A DNA stretch of 64,000 bases, taken from assembly GCA_016714815.1 (NCBI GenBank), contig JADKBZ010000007.1, forward strand, positions 97,019-161,018. The letters are read 5' to 3'. Origin of the DNA: Holophagales bacterium (GTDB lineage: Bacteria; Acidobacteriota; Thermoanaerobaculia; UBA5066). The notes beneath the pieces are model-generated. The model saw only the letters and a program-made list of their open reading frames with translations. It was not told the origin of the DNA and ran no database searches. Positions 50,240-59,745 of the stretch are shown piece after piece. Position 1 is the stretch's first letter; each line of letters opens with the position of its first letter. A program made the position numbers and the translations under genes.

Positions 50240-53136
50240 CGCGGGCTCCCCGGAACGCCGTCCTCGAAGCCGATCGACTGGAGGAGCGCCGATGCGATCC
50301 GCCGGTCGGCGCCGGGAAGCGGCAGCCCGCGGTCGAAACGGAGCTCGACGCGCCGGATCCGGCCGGAATCCGGGAGCGCGAGCGGGACCCGGACCTCGAC
50401 GTCCCCGGGGGTGAAACGGGAGGTGCCGGCGACGGCGCCGTCGACGAGGACCGCGAGGGAACCCGACGCGGCCGACGGACCGATCACCGGGACCATGACG
50501 CGGACGACGAGAACGGACGAGGTGCGCGGCTGGCGGAGCCGGAGGAAGCACGCCTCGCCGACCCACCCGTCCTCGTAGATCCCGCTGAACTCGAGCCCCG
50601 GATCCGCGAGGCCGTCCGGAAAGCTCCGGATTCCCGTCGGGGCTTCCATCGCGCCGTATTCCTCCTCCGTCACGATGGAGACGTCCCTCACGAACCCGGT
50701 GACCCTTCGCGGATCCATCGGGATCCGCGTCCCCCAGAGACGCATCAGCCCCGTCCGGTCCTCGCGGAACCGCTGGCCGGCCCTTCCCAGGTCGAGCGCG
50801 AGGTGCGGCTCGCCCGCGATCCACTGCGGCTCGAGGGGAGGCGAGAAGAGGCGGAACGCGCCGCGCCCGACGACCGGAAAGGGGACGCGGACCGCTCCCA
50901 CGGCGGCGGCCGGCGGGATGAGGTTCACGCCGTCGCCCGCGAGGGTCGCCGTGTACTCGAGCGCCACGCGAAACCGCGGAGACGGCGCGAGGACGAGGAA
51001 CTGGAGCGTCGGTCCCACCGAAGCGAAGCTCGTCCCTGGGACGAGCGGGTCCGGCTCGAGCTGGTACATCGCGACGGTCCCGTTCGCCCGGGCCTTCGCC
51101 ACGTAGTAGCTCGACCCGAGCGCCGAGTCGAGGAGGACGAGGTGGTTCCTCACCCGCTCGGAGGGGACGACGGAGAGGACGGGGTCGAGCGACCCGTTCC
51201 TGCGGTTGACGACGGTCAGCGCCCGCCCGCTCGCAAGGAGCGTGTAGCTCTCCGGCGGGAGCCCGGTGGCCGGGTCGCGTTCGGAGAAGTAGGTGTCGCG
51301 CCGGCCGTCGAGGAGGTCGAACGAGAGCCTCGTGAACCAGGCCCTCCGGGCCTTCCGGATCGTCGCGATCGACTCGAGGTACCCGGGACGGAGCGCATCG
51401 ACGTACCAGGTGGAGAGAGGCTTCGAGCGGTCCGACTGGTCCGCCTCGAAGTAGTTCCTCGAGGCGAGGCGGAGGCTGGACGGGGCGAACGACGCGGAGA
51501 CGAGCTTGGCGAGGACGACATTGGCCGTGTCCGCGACGACGACGTCGCGACGCGGCTGCCGCGCGAGCTCCGAGAGACGCGACACGAGGCTCGACCGGGA
51601 GGCCCCCGGTATCTCGCTGAAGCCGCCCAGCGCGCCGGGAAGGCCCGCGCTGGCCTTCACGTAGGCGGCCTGGGTGGAAAGGCCGGGAGCCGCCAGAAGT
51701 ACGAGAGGGGCCCAGTAGAGGGCACGCCGCCTCGGGCCCGGGAATCGGCTCGCGACCCGGAACCAGCCGAGCGCGACCGCCCCGAGGAGGAACGGCTGGA
51801 CGAACATGGCGAGCTTGTAGAGGCCGAAGTCGCTCCGGGTCACGACGAGACGCAGCGCGAGCGCGAGCATCACGGCCGCGAGAGTCCCGGCCACCTCGCC
51901 CCGCCACGCGGACCGGACGGCAGCCACGGCCGCGACGGCGAGGAGGAGCCCGCCCGCGACGATCGCGAGGTCGGAGGAGAGCCCGCCCGCTCCGCCGACG
52001 AGTGGCTGCAGCCCCCAGAACGCCGAGAGACCGCTCGGGACGAGGTAGAAGGGGAAGAGGACGTAGCCGGCCGCCGTCGACGAGAGGCCGGAGCCGGCCT
52101 GGTGCGACAGGAACGCCACGACGCTTCCGCCGAAGAGGTTGAGGAGGACGAAGGCGGCCAGGCCCACGCGCGCGACGAGGGCGGCGAGGTCTCGCGCGCT
52201 CTCGGTCCCTCTCGCCAGCGAGAGCGCGTGGGAGAGGAGAAACCCGAGGCCGAGGAACGGGAGGACCTCCGGGTAGGCGACCGCGAGCGCGGAGAAGAGG
52301 AGCCCTCCGGCCGCCGCGCGGCCGCGGAAGGCACGCCCCACCGCGCTCGAAACCGGCTCGAAGAGGAGAACCGAGGCCCCGGCCAGGAGGCCGAGGCCGA
52401 GGACCTGCGAGATGAGCTGATAGAGCGTTCCCAGGGTCGTCAGCGCCGACGCCGCGACGAGGGCGCACGTCGCGACGGCGGGGACGCGGTCGCCGGGGCG
52501 CCGGAGGACGACGGCCCCCGCCACCGACACGAGCGAAAGGTGGAGGGCCACGATCGTGACCATGTAGATCCGGTGCCCCGTCAACCCGGTGAGGCTCATC
52601 CCCCAGGCGAGCGTCAGCTCGGAGCCCTGGCGGACGCCGATCGACGTGAAGGCCTGGAGCCACTGGAGGAGGCCCGGATCCCGGTTCTCGATCACGGCCC
52701 GCGGGTCGACCGCGGAGAGGTATCCGTGGTCGAGGAACGCCTGCGCGGCGAGGACGTAGTTCGTCATGTCCTCGTTGCAGAAGCTGACCCAGTCGAAGCC
52801 GTGGAGAAGGAGCGGAGCGCCGGTGACGAAGGCGGCCGCGAGGACGATCGCGGCCAGCGGCGCGAGGCGCCTCGCCGGCAGGGGCGTCCTCCGGAACCAG
52901 AGGACGGCGAGGCTCCCCGCGAAAAGGAGACCGCTCCCGACGGGGCCCGCGATCCGCACCGGCACCCCGAGGCGAGAGAGTTCGAAGAGGAGGAGGATCA
53001 GCGTCGCCACGCCGACGACGGGCGCGAGCAGCGCGCTGCGCAGGAGGTTGCGCCGGGAGAGGAGGAGCGAGAGGACGCTCCACCCGACGACGCTCCAGAA
53101 CGCGAAGAGGCCGAGGGCGAGCGCGAAGGCGGTCAC
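50236..53136 (-). CDS. large polytopic membrane protein with periplasmic C-terminal domain
   Basis: A 966-residue protein with about 12 membrane segments in residues 1-480. Loop features are FDWVSFCNEDMTNYVLAAQAF and DPRAVIENRDPGLLQWLQAF, as in GT39/oligosaccharyl-like glycosyltransferases with acidic loop residues. A roughly 480-residue soluble part ends in a beta-rich domain (VPVIGPSAASGSLAVLVDGA). It may be a GT-C type glycosyltransferase or a polymerase acting at the outer face of the membrane. GTG start 53136 in a four-base overlap. Family uncertain. Confidence 0.7.
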   Translation of the reverse strand: MTAFALALGLFAFWSVVGWSVLSLLLSRRNLLRSALLAPVVGVATLILLLFELSRLGVPVRIAGPVGSGLLFAGSLAVLWFRRTPLPARRLAPLAAIVLAAAFVTGAPLLLHGFDWVSFCNEDMTNYVLAAQAFLDHGYLSAVDPRAVIENRDPGLLQWLQAFTSIGVRQGSELTLAWGMSLTGLTGHRIYMVTIVALHLSLVSVAGAVVLRRPGDRVPAVATCALVAASALTTLGTLYQLISQVLGLGLLAGASVLLFEPVSSAVGRAFRGRAAAGGLLFSALAVAYPEVLPFLGLGFLLSHALSLARGTESARDLAALVARVGLAAFVLLNLFGGSVVAFLSHQAGSGLSSTAAGYVLFPFYLVPSGLSAFWGLQPLVGGAGGLSSDLAIVAGGLLLAVAAVAAVRSAWRGEVAGTLAAVMLALALRLVVTRSDFGLYKLAMFVQPFLLGAVALGWFRVASRFPGPRRRALYWAPLVLLAAPGLSTQAAYVKASAGLPGALGGFSEIPGASRSSLVSRLSELARQPRRDVVVADTANVVLAKLVSASFAPSSLRLASRNYFEADQSDRSKPLSTWYVDALRPGYLESIATIRKARRAWFTRLSFDLLDGRRDTYFSERDPATGLPPESYTLLASGRALTVVNRRNGSLDPVLSVVPSERVRNHLVLLDSALGSSYYVAKARANGTVAMYQLEPDPLVPGTSFASVGPTLQFLVLAPSPRFRVALEYTATLAGDGVNLIPPAAAVGAVRVPFPVVGRGAFRLFSPPLEPQWIAGEPHLALDLGRAGQRFREDRTGLMRLWGTRIPMDPRRVTGFVRDVSIVTEEEYGAMEAPTGIRSFPDGLADPGLEFSGIYEDGWVGEACFLRLRQPRTSSVLVVRVMVPVIGPSAASGSLAVLVDGAVAGTSRFTPGDVEVRVPLALPDSGRIRRVELRFDRGLPLPGADRRIASALLQSIGFEDGVPGSPR

Positions 53137-53690
53137 GCCCGGCGCGCCTCCTGGAGCCGGCGCACCGTCTCGAGCCCTTCGACCGCCGACGCGACGCGAA
53201 CGTCGGGCGGCGTCCGGGGCCCCCGCTCGTCCCAGCCGTGGTCGACGAAGACGGTCGTGCAGCCCGCGGCCCGCCCGGCGTCCACGTCGCGCCAGCGGTC
53301 GCCGACGAGGAAGCTGCGCCCGAGGTCGACGCCGAAGGAACGCGCCGCGTCGAGGAGGAGGCCCGGCCGGGGCTTGCGGCAGGTGCATCCGTCCTCGTCG
53401 TCGTGGAAGCAGGCGAAGACGGCGTCGAGGGCAGGCAGCTCGCGCCTCAGCCGTTCGTGGATCCTCTCGACCGCCTCCCGCGTCACCGTCCCGCGCGCGA
53501 CGTCGGGCTGGTTCGTCACGACGATCAGGAGGAAGCCGAGCGCCTTGAGCTCCGCCAGGAGCGGGCCGACACCTTCGATCACGCTGAGCGCTTCGGGATC
53601 GAGCTGGGCGTACGGCCGGCGGTCCCGCATGACCGGCTCGTTCAGGACGCCGTCGCGGTCGAGGAAGACCGCGGGGCTGAGAAGCGTCAC
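53133..53690 (-). CDS. gmhB: D,D-heptose 1,7-bisphosphate phosphatase
   Basis: A 185-residue HAD phosphatase with the GmhB pattern. Catalytic FLDRDGVLNEP lies at residues 9-19, and LIVVTNQPDVARG carries motif II. CFHDDEDGCTCRKPRPGLLL carries the Zn-loop cysteine region and the K of motif III, followed by FLVGDRWRDVDAGRAAG. It removes the C7 phosphate of heptose bisphosphate in the cytoplasm. It is directly coupled to the SIS-domain, nucleotidyltransferase and kinase genes of the same pathway. Confidence 0.92.
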   Translation of the reverse strand: MTLLSPAVFLDRDGVLNEPVMRDRRPYAQLDPEALSVIEGVGPLLAELKALGFLLIVVTNQPDVARGTVTREAVERIHERLRRELPALDAVFACFHDDEDGCTCRKPRPGLLLDAARSFGVDLGRSFLVGDRWRDVDAGRAAGCTTVFVDHGWDERGPRTPPDVRVASAVEGLETVRRLQEARRA

Positions 53691-54283
53691 CCGAGCGACT
53701 CCCAGCGGGTCTCGGCCGACTTCAGCAGCGGGTGCGAGACGAGGAGGTGCCAGACGACGGCCTGCGTCGCCTCGGTGTGGGGCGTGACGTGGGCCGGGTT
53801 CACCGTCGGGACGACGAGGCAAACGTCGGCGACGCGTGCGGTGTGGCCGCCGTCGCGACCGACGACGCCCGCGATCGAGGCGCCCGCCTCCCGCGCGAGG
53901 TCGAGCGCCGCGACGAGGTTCGGGCTGACCTGCCGCGCCGCGTCCCCGCCCCCGACGGAGAAGACGAGGAGAGTGTCGGCGGCGGCGAGCCGGCTCGTGC
54001 GGAGCCACGCCGCGAAGACGCTCGCCCACCCTTCGTCGTTCGTCCGGGCCGTCAGCTCCCCGACGTTGTCGGTCGGCGCGTAAGCCTCGATCCCCGCGAG
54101 CTTGCGCAGGTCGTTCACGGCGTGGGACGCGTTCGCCGCGCTCCCGCCGACGCCGAGGACGAAGACGCGGCCCCCGCGCGTCCGCGTCGCCGCGAGGAGC
54201 GCGGCGAGCCGGTCGACGACGTCGGCGTCGAGCGCCCGGAGGACCTCGACGGACTCTTTCAGGTACTCCTCGGTAAAGGTCAC
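53687..54283 (-). CDS. gmhA: GmhA-like SIS-domain phosphoheptose isomerase
   Basis: A 198-residue SIS protein: VFVLGVGGSAANASHAVNDL (sugar-phosphate loop), NDEGWASVFAAWL, LVFSVGGGDAARQVSPNLVA and AGASIAGVVGRDGGHTARVA. The layout matches GmhA-like isomerases converting sedoheptulose 7-phosphate to D-glycero-D-manno-heptose 7-phosphate. Context with gmhB, hddA and hddC supports this. GTG start in a four-base overlap. Confidence 0.85.
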   Translation of the reverse strand: MTFTEEYLKESVEVLRALDADVVDRLAALLAATRTRGGRVFVLGVGGSAANASHAVNDLRKLAGIEAYAPTDNVGELTARTNDEGWASVFAAWLRTSRLAAADTLLVFSVGGGDAARQVSPNLVAALDLAREAGASIAGVVGRDGGHTARVADVCLVVPTVNPAHVTPHTEATQAVVWHLLVSHPLLKSAETRWESLG

Positions 54284-55035
54284 GCCTCGCCTCCGGCGGC
54301 GGCCCCGGCCCGCGGGGCCCCCAGGTGTGCCTCGAGCTCTTCGAGCCCCGCGGGCGACCCCACCTCGAAGAAGGGCTCCGCGACCTCGTGACAGGCGAGG
54401 GCGCCCCGCGCGAGGAGCCGCTGGTAGACGTTCTCGAGGTCGACGAAACGCCCGCGCGGGACCCCTTCGAACGCTTCGGGACGGAAGAAGCCGAGGCCGT
54501 AGTCGACGTGCCGCATCCCGGCCGTCGGCGCCTGCTTGTCGTAGGTCACGATCCGTCCTCCCACGAGCTCCACGTTGCTCCTCACCTTCCGCCCCTCGCT
54601 GGGGTGAACCGTCATCAGCGCGGGCCTGCCGCATCGCTCGAAGGCGAAGGCCGCGGCGGCGGCGTCGCACGGCAGGTACGAGTCGCCGTACACCACGCAG
54701 AAGGCCGGTCCGAGAAGAGGGAGCGCCTTCACGATCGCGCCGCCGGTTCCGAGCGGCTCGTCGCCGTCGGGCGAGAAGGCGACGTCGAGGCCGAAGACCC
54801 GGCCGTCGCCGACGAACTCCGCGATCCGCTCTCCGAGGTGGCCCGTGCAGAGGACGACGCGCGAGGCCCCCTGGCTCGCCAGGAGCCGCAGCTGGTGCGC
54901 GACGAAGGGCTCCCCCGAGACCTCGACGAGCGACTTCGGACGCGAGGCGGCGAGCGGCCCGAGGCGCGTGCCGAACCCGCCGGCCAGGATCGCCACGGGT
55001 GGGAGGACGGGGCCGGGGGAAGGCGTCGCGCTCAC
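54280..55035 (-). CDS. hddC: D-glycero-D-manno-heptose 1-phosphate guanylyltransferase-like
   Basis: A 251-residue nucleotidyltransferase with the signature VAILAGGFGTRLGPLAASRP and a Lys-containing KSLVEVSGEPF. The metal/sugar motif is VVYGDSYLPCD, with GTGGAIVKALP before it. Sugar-1-phosphate nucleotidyltransferases of this size in gmh/hdd clusters make GDP-D-glycero-D-manno-heptose; the nucleotide is inferred from context. GTG start overlaps the kinase stop. Confidence 0.85.
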   Translation of the reverse strand: MSATPSPGPVLPPVAILAGGFGTRLGPLAASRPKSLVEVSGEPFVAHQLRLLASQGASRVVLCTGHLGERIAEFVGDGRVFGLDVAFSPDGDEPLGTGGAIVKALPLLGPAFCVVYGDSYLPCDAAAAAFAFERCGRPALMTVHPSEGRKVRSNVELVGGRIVTYDKQAPTAGMRHVDYGLGFFRPEAFEGVPRGRFVDLENVYQRLLARGALACHEVAEPFFEVGSPAGLEELEAHLGAPRAGAAAGGEA

Positions 55036-56012
55036 CGGAGAAGCACCCTCGTCCCTTCGCGCTCGAACCGGAACGGAACTTCCCGAAGGCCCGTCCCCCC
55101 GAGCGCGGCCCGGAGCCGGGGCCGGTCGACGCAGCAGAAAAGGAGAAAGCCCCCGCCGCCGGCCCCGACGAGCTTGCCCCCGAGGGCGCCGTTGCCGAGG
55201 GCGAGCTCGTACCACGCGTCGATGGCGGGGTTCGACATCGCGGCGCTTCGCCTCTTCTTCCACTCCCAGTGCTCGTTCATCAGCCGGCCGAGCCCTTCGA
55301 CGTCCCCGGCCTCGAGGACGGCGCGCGACCGCTGGCCGATCTCCTTCACGACCCGGAGGTTCCCGAGCATCTCCGGGTCCTCGCTTCGGCTCCGGTCGTC
55401 CTGCTCCTTCAGGACGGCCGAAGCGGAGCGGGAGAAGCCGGTGAAGATGAGGACGAGGCCCTCCTCGAGCCGCGTCCAGGCGTCGCGAGAGAGAGGAACG
55501 GGCGAGACGGCGACCCGGTCGTCCTCGGCGAACGCGAACGCCGTGACGCCGCCGTGCGCCGCGATGTACGGGTCCTGCCGGCCGACCGGCTCGCCGAGGC
55601 GAACCATCTCGATCTCGCACGCCTGCTCGGCGAGGAGCGCCGGAGCGACGTCGTTTCCCCGAAGCGCGTGGAGCGCCGCCAGCAGCGCGGTCGTGAAGCT
55701 GCCCGACGAGCCGAGTCCCGTCCCCGCCGGGATGTCCGCCATGCTGGCGATCTCCAGGTCCGTCTCGTCGATCCCGACGAGCTTCAGCGCCTCCCTCACG
55801 ATCGGATGCCGGATCTCCTCCCGGGAGGCGGCCCTCTCCACGCTCGAGTACTTGACGATGAGCCCGGGCTCGAAGGTGCGGTGGAGCGTGACGTAGACGT
55901 ACTTGTCGATCGCCGCCGCGACGAGGGCCCCCCCTTCGCGGCGGGAGAACGACGGCAGGTCGGTTCCTCCGCCGCCGAGGGAAAGCCGGAGCGGGCTCCT
56001 GACGACGATCAT
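55032..56012 (-). CDS. hddA: D-glycero-D-manno-heptose 7-phosphate kinase (GHMP family)
   Basis: A 326-residue GHMP kinase. The N-terminal SPLRLSLGGGGTDLPSF and the phosphate loop IPAGTGLGSSGSFTTALL are typical of HddA/FucK-like sugar kinases. The C-terminal LVGAGGGGFLLFCC is motif 3. It phosphorylates the anomeric position of heptose 7-phosphate. ATGA overlap with the oxidoreductase gene upstream. Confidence 0.92.
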   Translation of the reverse strand: MIVVRSPLRLSLGGGGTDLPSFSRREGGALVAAAIDKYVYVTLHRTFEPGLIVKYSSVERAASREEIRHPIVREALKLVGIDETDLEIASMADIPAGTGLGSSGSFTTALLAALHALRGNDVAPALLAEQACEIEMVRLGEPVGRQDPYIAAHGGVTAFAFAEDDRVAVSPVPLSRDAWTRLEEGLVLIFTGFSRSASAVLKEQDDRSRSEDPEMLGNLRVVKEIGQRSRAVLEAGDVEGLGRLMNEHWEWKKRRSAAMSNPAIDAWYELALGNGALGGKLVGAGGGGFLLFCCVDRPRLRAALGGTGLREVPFRFEREGTRVLLR

Positions 56013-57025
56013 CCCGCCGTGCTCCCTTCGCCGGCGTCGGAGGCCTGAACGGCCTCGACGACGCGCCAGGCCGCGGCGGCATCCTCGAGCGTCGCCCCGC
56101 GCGGCACGCCGTCGGCGATCGTCCGCTCGAAATCCTCCAGCTCGAGCTGCCACGAGAGGTCCTCTCCCGGGAACTCCGTGACCGTCGTTTCGGGCGGCCC
56201 CATCTCCGGCCGCATCCGGTGATACACGATCCGCTCGACGCCGTAGCTCCCGCTGAGCCCCTGGATCTCGACCTTTCCCGTCTTCCCGGTGATCTCGAAC
56301 GAGAAGAGGTTCTTCCACTCGGTGCAGCTCGCGTGGAGCCAGGCGACGCGCCCCCCGGCCGTCTCGAGGAAGAGGAAGGCATTGTCGTCGACCGGCATCT
56401 TCCAGAAAAGCGTCCGCAGGTGCCCGCTGGCGCGCGGGAAGTCCCCGAGGAACCAGCGGGAGAGGTCGATCAGGTGGATCCCCTGGTCGACGAGCTCCCC
56501 TCCCCCGGAGACCGCGGGGTTCGCGCGCCACTCGCTCTCGTAGCCGAGCCTCCCGCCGTGCCCGTACCGGGCGCGGACGAACATCAGCTCTCCGAGCGCC
56601 CCCTCGTCGACGAGGCGTCGGGCCTCGCGGAGGGCCGGGTGGTAGCGGTGGTTGAGGCCGACCTGGACGACGACCCGCGGCACGGCGTGGCGTGCGAGGA
56701 GGCTCCGGAGTTCCTCGACCTCGTCGAGGCTCCTCGCGGCCGGCTTCTCCACGAAGACGTGCCGCCCCGCCTCGATCGCGACGCGCGCGACCGGCGCGAG
56801 GGCGTCGTGCGTCGTCGCCACGACGACCGCCTCGACGCCCTCGGTCTCCACAGCGGCGCGCGAATCGCCCGTCGCGACCGCCCCCGGGAAGAGGGCCGCG
56901 ACCGCCGCGGCGCGTGCGGGGTCGACGTCGCAGACGGCGAGGAGGTCGTGCCGCGAGCCGAGGGCGCGGAGGGCCAGCGCCCTCTTCCGTCCCACCCCTC
57001 CGCAGCCGACGAGAGCCAGCCTCAC
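56009..57025 (-). CDS. Gfo/Idh/MocA-family oxidoreductase
   Basis: A 338-residue NAD(P)-dependent dehydrogenase: Rossmann VRLALVGCGGVGRKRAL, VVATTHDALAPV, the family EKP motif in HVFVEKPAARSLDEVEEL, and the catalytic His region ELVDQGIHLIDLSRWF. It probably oxidises or reduces a nucleotide sugar for the glycan. GTG start at 57025, one base after the SDR stop at 57027. Confidence 0.9.
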   Translation of the reverse strand: MRLALVGCGGVGRKRALALRALGSRHDLLAVCDVDPARAAAVAALFPGAVATGDSRAAVETEGVEAVVVATTHDALAPVARVAIEAGRHVFVEKPAARSLDEVEELRSLLARHAVPRVVVQVGLNHRYHPALREARRLVDEGALGELMFVRARYGHGGRLGYESEWRANPAVSGGGELVDQGIHLIDLSRWFLGDFPRASGHLRTLFWKMPVDDNAFLFLETAGGRVAWLHASCTEWKNLFSFEITGKTGKVEIQGLSGSYGVERIVYHRMRPEMGPPETTVTEFPGEDLSWQLELEDFERTIADGVPRGATLEDAAAAWRVVEAVQASDAGEGSTAG

Positions 57026-57026
57026 G

Positions 57027-57935
57027 TCAGCCCCAGTCCAGCCCGCGGTCGCGCGGCGTGATGCGCCGCAGGGTGAAGACGTCCGAGCCGCCCAGCGCCT
57101 CGCGCCGCCCGGACAGGCTCTCCCACGGGTCCCAGACCGCACTGATGAGGCGACCCGAAAGCCCGTCGGAGAGCGCCGATAGGAGGAAGACGCACAGGTC
57201 CGCCGCCCTCTCCGGCGACGCCCCCCCCTCGGCCTTCTGACGAACGGCCCGCGCGTGGTCGGCCTCGCCGACCCGGGATGATCCGGCCGCGAGGATCTCG
57301 TCGAGCATCCGGGTGTTCAGCGCGCCGGGGGCGACGGCGTTGACGTCGACGCCGTCCGCCGCCGCGTCGACGGCGAGGCTCTCGGTGAACCGGACCACCG
57401 CCGCCTTCGACGCCGCGTAGGCGGTTCGCCGCGGCATCGGCGCCGTTGCCCCGCCTCCCGAGAGGTTGACGATCTTCCCGTACCGCGACTCCCGGAACCG
57501 GGGAACCACGGACCGGCAGCAGAGGACGGTCCCGAGGAGGTTGACCTCGATCGTCCGGACCCACGCGTCCCAGCCGGTCTCCTCGAGCGGACCGGCCGGC
57601 CCGCTGACCCCGGCGTTGTTCACGAGCCCGGTGAGGCGCGGCAGGCCCTCCCGTGCGCATCGCACGAGCCTCTCGACGTCGTCCGGGCGGGAGACGTCTG
57701 CCGCAACGGCGAGAACGGTCTGTCCGGATCGCGCGCGGGAGGCGAGCGAGGCCCGCACCTGTTCGAGGAGAACGCCGTCCCGGGCCGCGAGGCAGAGATC
57801 GGCACCGGCCGACAGACACGCCTCGGCGATCGCCTTCCCGAGCCCCCGGCTCGCCCCGGTGACGACGATGCCCCGCCCCTCGAGGAGGGGCGCTTTCGGA
57901 TCCGCGAACGTCGGCTCCACCGATCCTCCGGTCAT
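57027..57935 (-). CDS. short-chain dehydrogenase/reductase
   Basis: A 302-residue SDR: cofactor motif GIVVTGASRGLGKAIA, NNAGVSG, catalytic Ser in VNLSGGGA and YxxxK in TAYAASKAAVV. Length is about 40 residues more than a classical SDR, mostly at both ends. First gene of the minus-strand glycan operon, with GGGAAG before the ATG. Substrate unknown, presumably a sugar or sugar nucleotide. Confidence 0.9.
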   Translation of the reverse strand: MTGGSVEPTFADPKAPLLEGRGIVVTGASRGLGKAIAEACLSAGADLCLAARDGVLLEQVRASLASRARSGQTVLAVAADVSRPDDVERLVRCAREGLPRLTGLVNNAGVSGPAGPLEETGWDAWVRTIEVNLLGTVLCCRSVVPRFRESRYGKIVNLSGGGATAPMPRRTAYAASKAAVVRFTESLAVDAAADGVDVNAVAPGALNTRMLDEILAAGSSRVGEADHARAVRQKAEGGASPERAADLCVFLLSALSDGLSGRLISAVWDPWESLSGRREALGGSDVFTLRRITPRDRGLDWG

Positions 57936-58067
57936 CTTCCCGGTTCCTGCTCGCTGCTCTGGATCCTCGAGCCCGAAACCCGGGCAGTATATCGGCCGGC
58001 TTCCGTTCGCCCGGCGCCCGGAAGAGGCCGGATAAGATCGTCGACTCTCCGCGGCAGGAGGAGCGAC

Positions 58068-58813
58068 CTGACGACACCACTCCCGGAACAGGACCCGGAA
58101 CACTCCGTCGAGCTGAGCCTGATCCTCCCGGCCTACGACGAGGCCGCGACGATCGGCCGGACGATCGCGGAGGCGCAGGCGTTTTCCAGTTCCCGCGGCC
58201 TCGGGATGGAGATCCTCGTGGCGGCCGACGGGAACGACGGGACGCGCGAGATCGCACGGGAGCTGGCTGGATCGGATCCCGCTCTCCGGATCCTCGGCAC
58301 GCCCCAAAGGCGGGGCAAGGGAGAGGCGTGAAGGACGCGGTCGCCCTGGCGCGGGGCGCGGTCATCGGCTACGCCGACGCGGACGGCAAGGTACCGTTCG
58401 CGGAGCTCGACGCGCTCCTGCCGTGGCTCCAGATGGGGTACGACGGCGCCATCGGGACCCGTGCGCACCCCGAGTCCCGGATCGAGCGGCGCCCCTCCTG
58501 GCTGCGCCGGGCGGGTTCGCGCGCCTTCCGCGTCCTCCTTCGCGCGGTCACTGGCCTGGACGGCTTCGACGACACCCAGTGCGGCTTCAAGTTCTTCCGT
58601 CGCGACGCCGCGCTCCGGCTCTTCGCGCTCCAGAGAATCGACGGCTACATGTTCGACGTCGAGCTCCTGGTCCACGCCCGGGACCTCGGCCTGAAGATCC
58701 GCCAGGTCCCGATCCGCTGGCGCGACGACGGGGACAGCCGGTTCGACCTCGTGTCGGGAAGCCTCGCGGACCTCGGAGAGCTCATCCGGATCCGAAGGTC
58801 CGGGGCTCGATGA
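58068..58813 (+). pseudogene. family 2 glycosyltransferase interrupted by a -1 frameshift, apparent CTG start
   Basis: The first frame begins at CTG 58068, with AGGAGG six bases upstream, and reads ELSLILPAYDEAATIGRTI, EILVAADGNDGTREIA, RRGKGEA before TGA at 58329. The protein continues in the next frame from 58328 (VKDAVALARGAVIGYADADG), through FDDTQCGFKFFRRDAALRLF and on to 58813. One extra G in the GG at 58325-58326 restores RGKGEGVKDAV, the expected dolichyl-phosphate-glucosyltransferase-like GT2 sequence of about 248 residues. Either a sequencing error or a real mutation. First gene of the plus-strand glycan operon. Confidence 0.75.
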
Positions 58814-59745
58814 AGGCGTTCGTGACCGGTGCGGCCGGCTTCGTCGGCAGCACGCTCGTCGACCACCTCCTCGCGGCGGGCCACGACGTGACGGGCTACG
58901 ACAACCTCTCGACGGGGCGCGAGGAGTTCCTCGAGCGCGCGCTCTCGACCGGGCGCCTCTCCCTCGTGAAAGGAGATGTCCTCGACGCGGGCGCTCTCGA
59001 GCGGGCGATGGCCGGCGCCGAAGTCGTCTTCCACCTGGCCGCGAACGCGGACGTGCGCTTCGGCCCCCTCCACCCGAGGCGCGACCTCGAGCAGAACACG
59101 ATCGGCACCGCCAACGTCCTCGACGCGATGCGCGCCACCGGGGCCGGGAGGATCGTCCTCGCGTCCACGGGCTCGGTCTACGGAGAGCCTTCGGTCTTCC
59201 CGACGCCCGAAGACGCTCCCTTCCCGGTCCAGACTTCGTTCTACGCGGCCTCGAAGGTGGCCGCAGAGGCTCTCGTGGCCGCGCACGCGGAAGCGTTCGG
59301 CGTCCAGGGGTTCGTCTTCCGGTTCGTCTCGATTCTCGGCGAGCGGTACACCCACGGCCACGTCGTCGACTTCTGCCGGCAGCTCGCCACGGACCCGTCG
59401 CGCCTCCGGGTCCTCGGAAACGGCCGCCAGCGAAAGTCGTACCTCTACGTCCACGACGGCGTTCGCGCGATCCTCCTCGCGCTCGAGAAGGCCGGCGGCA
59501 AGGTGAACGTCTTCAACCTCGGCACGGACGAGACGTGCACCGTGAGCGACTCGATCCGCTGGATCACCCAGGAGCTCGGCCTCGCCCCGCGAATCGAGTA
59601 CGGGGGGGGCGAGCGCGGGTGGGTCGGAGACAGCCCGTTCATCCACCTCGACTGCCGGAGGATCCGCGCCCTCGGCTGGAAACCCGAGCTCGGCATCCGG
59701 GAAGCCCTCGTCCGGACGGCGCGATTCGTGTGGGGCGACCGTTGA
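58810..59745 (+). CDS. NAD-dependent epimerase/dehydratase (extended SDR)
   Basis: A 311-residue nucleotide-sugar epimerase/dehydratase: GAAGFVGSTLVDHLL dinucleotide motif, FHLAANADVRFG, catalytic Ser-Thr region LASTGSVYGEPSVFP and YxxxK in SFYAASKVAAEAL. The GalE/UDP-glucuronate-like layout does not fix the substrate. ATGA overlap with the glycosyltransferase and TTGA overlap with the following gene. Confidence 0.92.
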   Translation: MKAFVTGAAGFVGSTLVDHLLAAGHDVTGYDNLSTGREEFLERALSTGRLSLVKGDVLDAGALERAMAGAEVVFHLAANADVRFGPLHPRRDLEQNTIGTANVLDAMRATGAGRIVLASTGSVYGEPSVFPTPEDAPFPVQTSFYAASKVAAEALVAAHAEAFGVQGFVFRFVSILGERYTHGHVVDFCRQLATDPSRLRVLGNGRQRKSYLYVHDGVRAILLALEKAGGKVNVFNLGTDETCTVSDSIRWITQELGLAPRIEYGGGERGWVGDSPFIHLDCRRIRALGWKPELGIREALVRTARFVWGDR

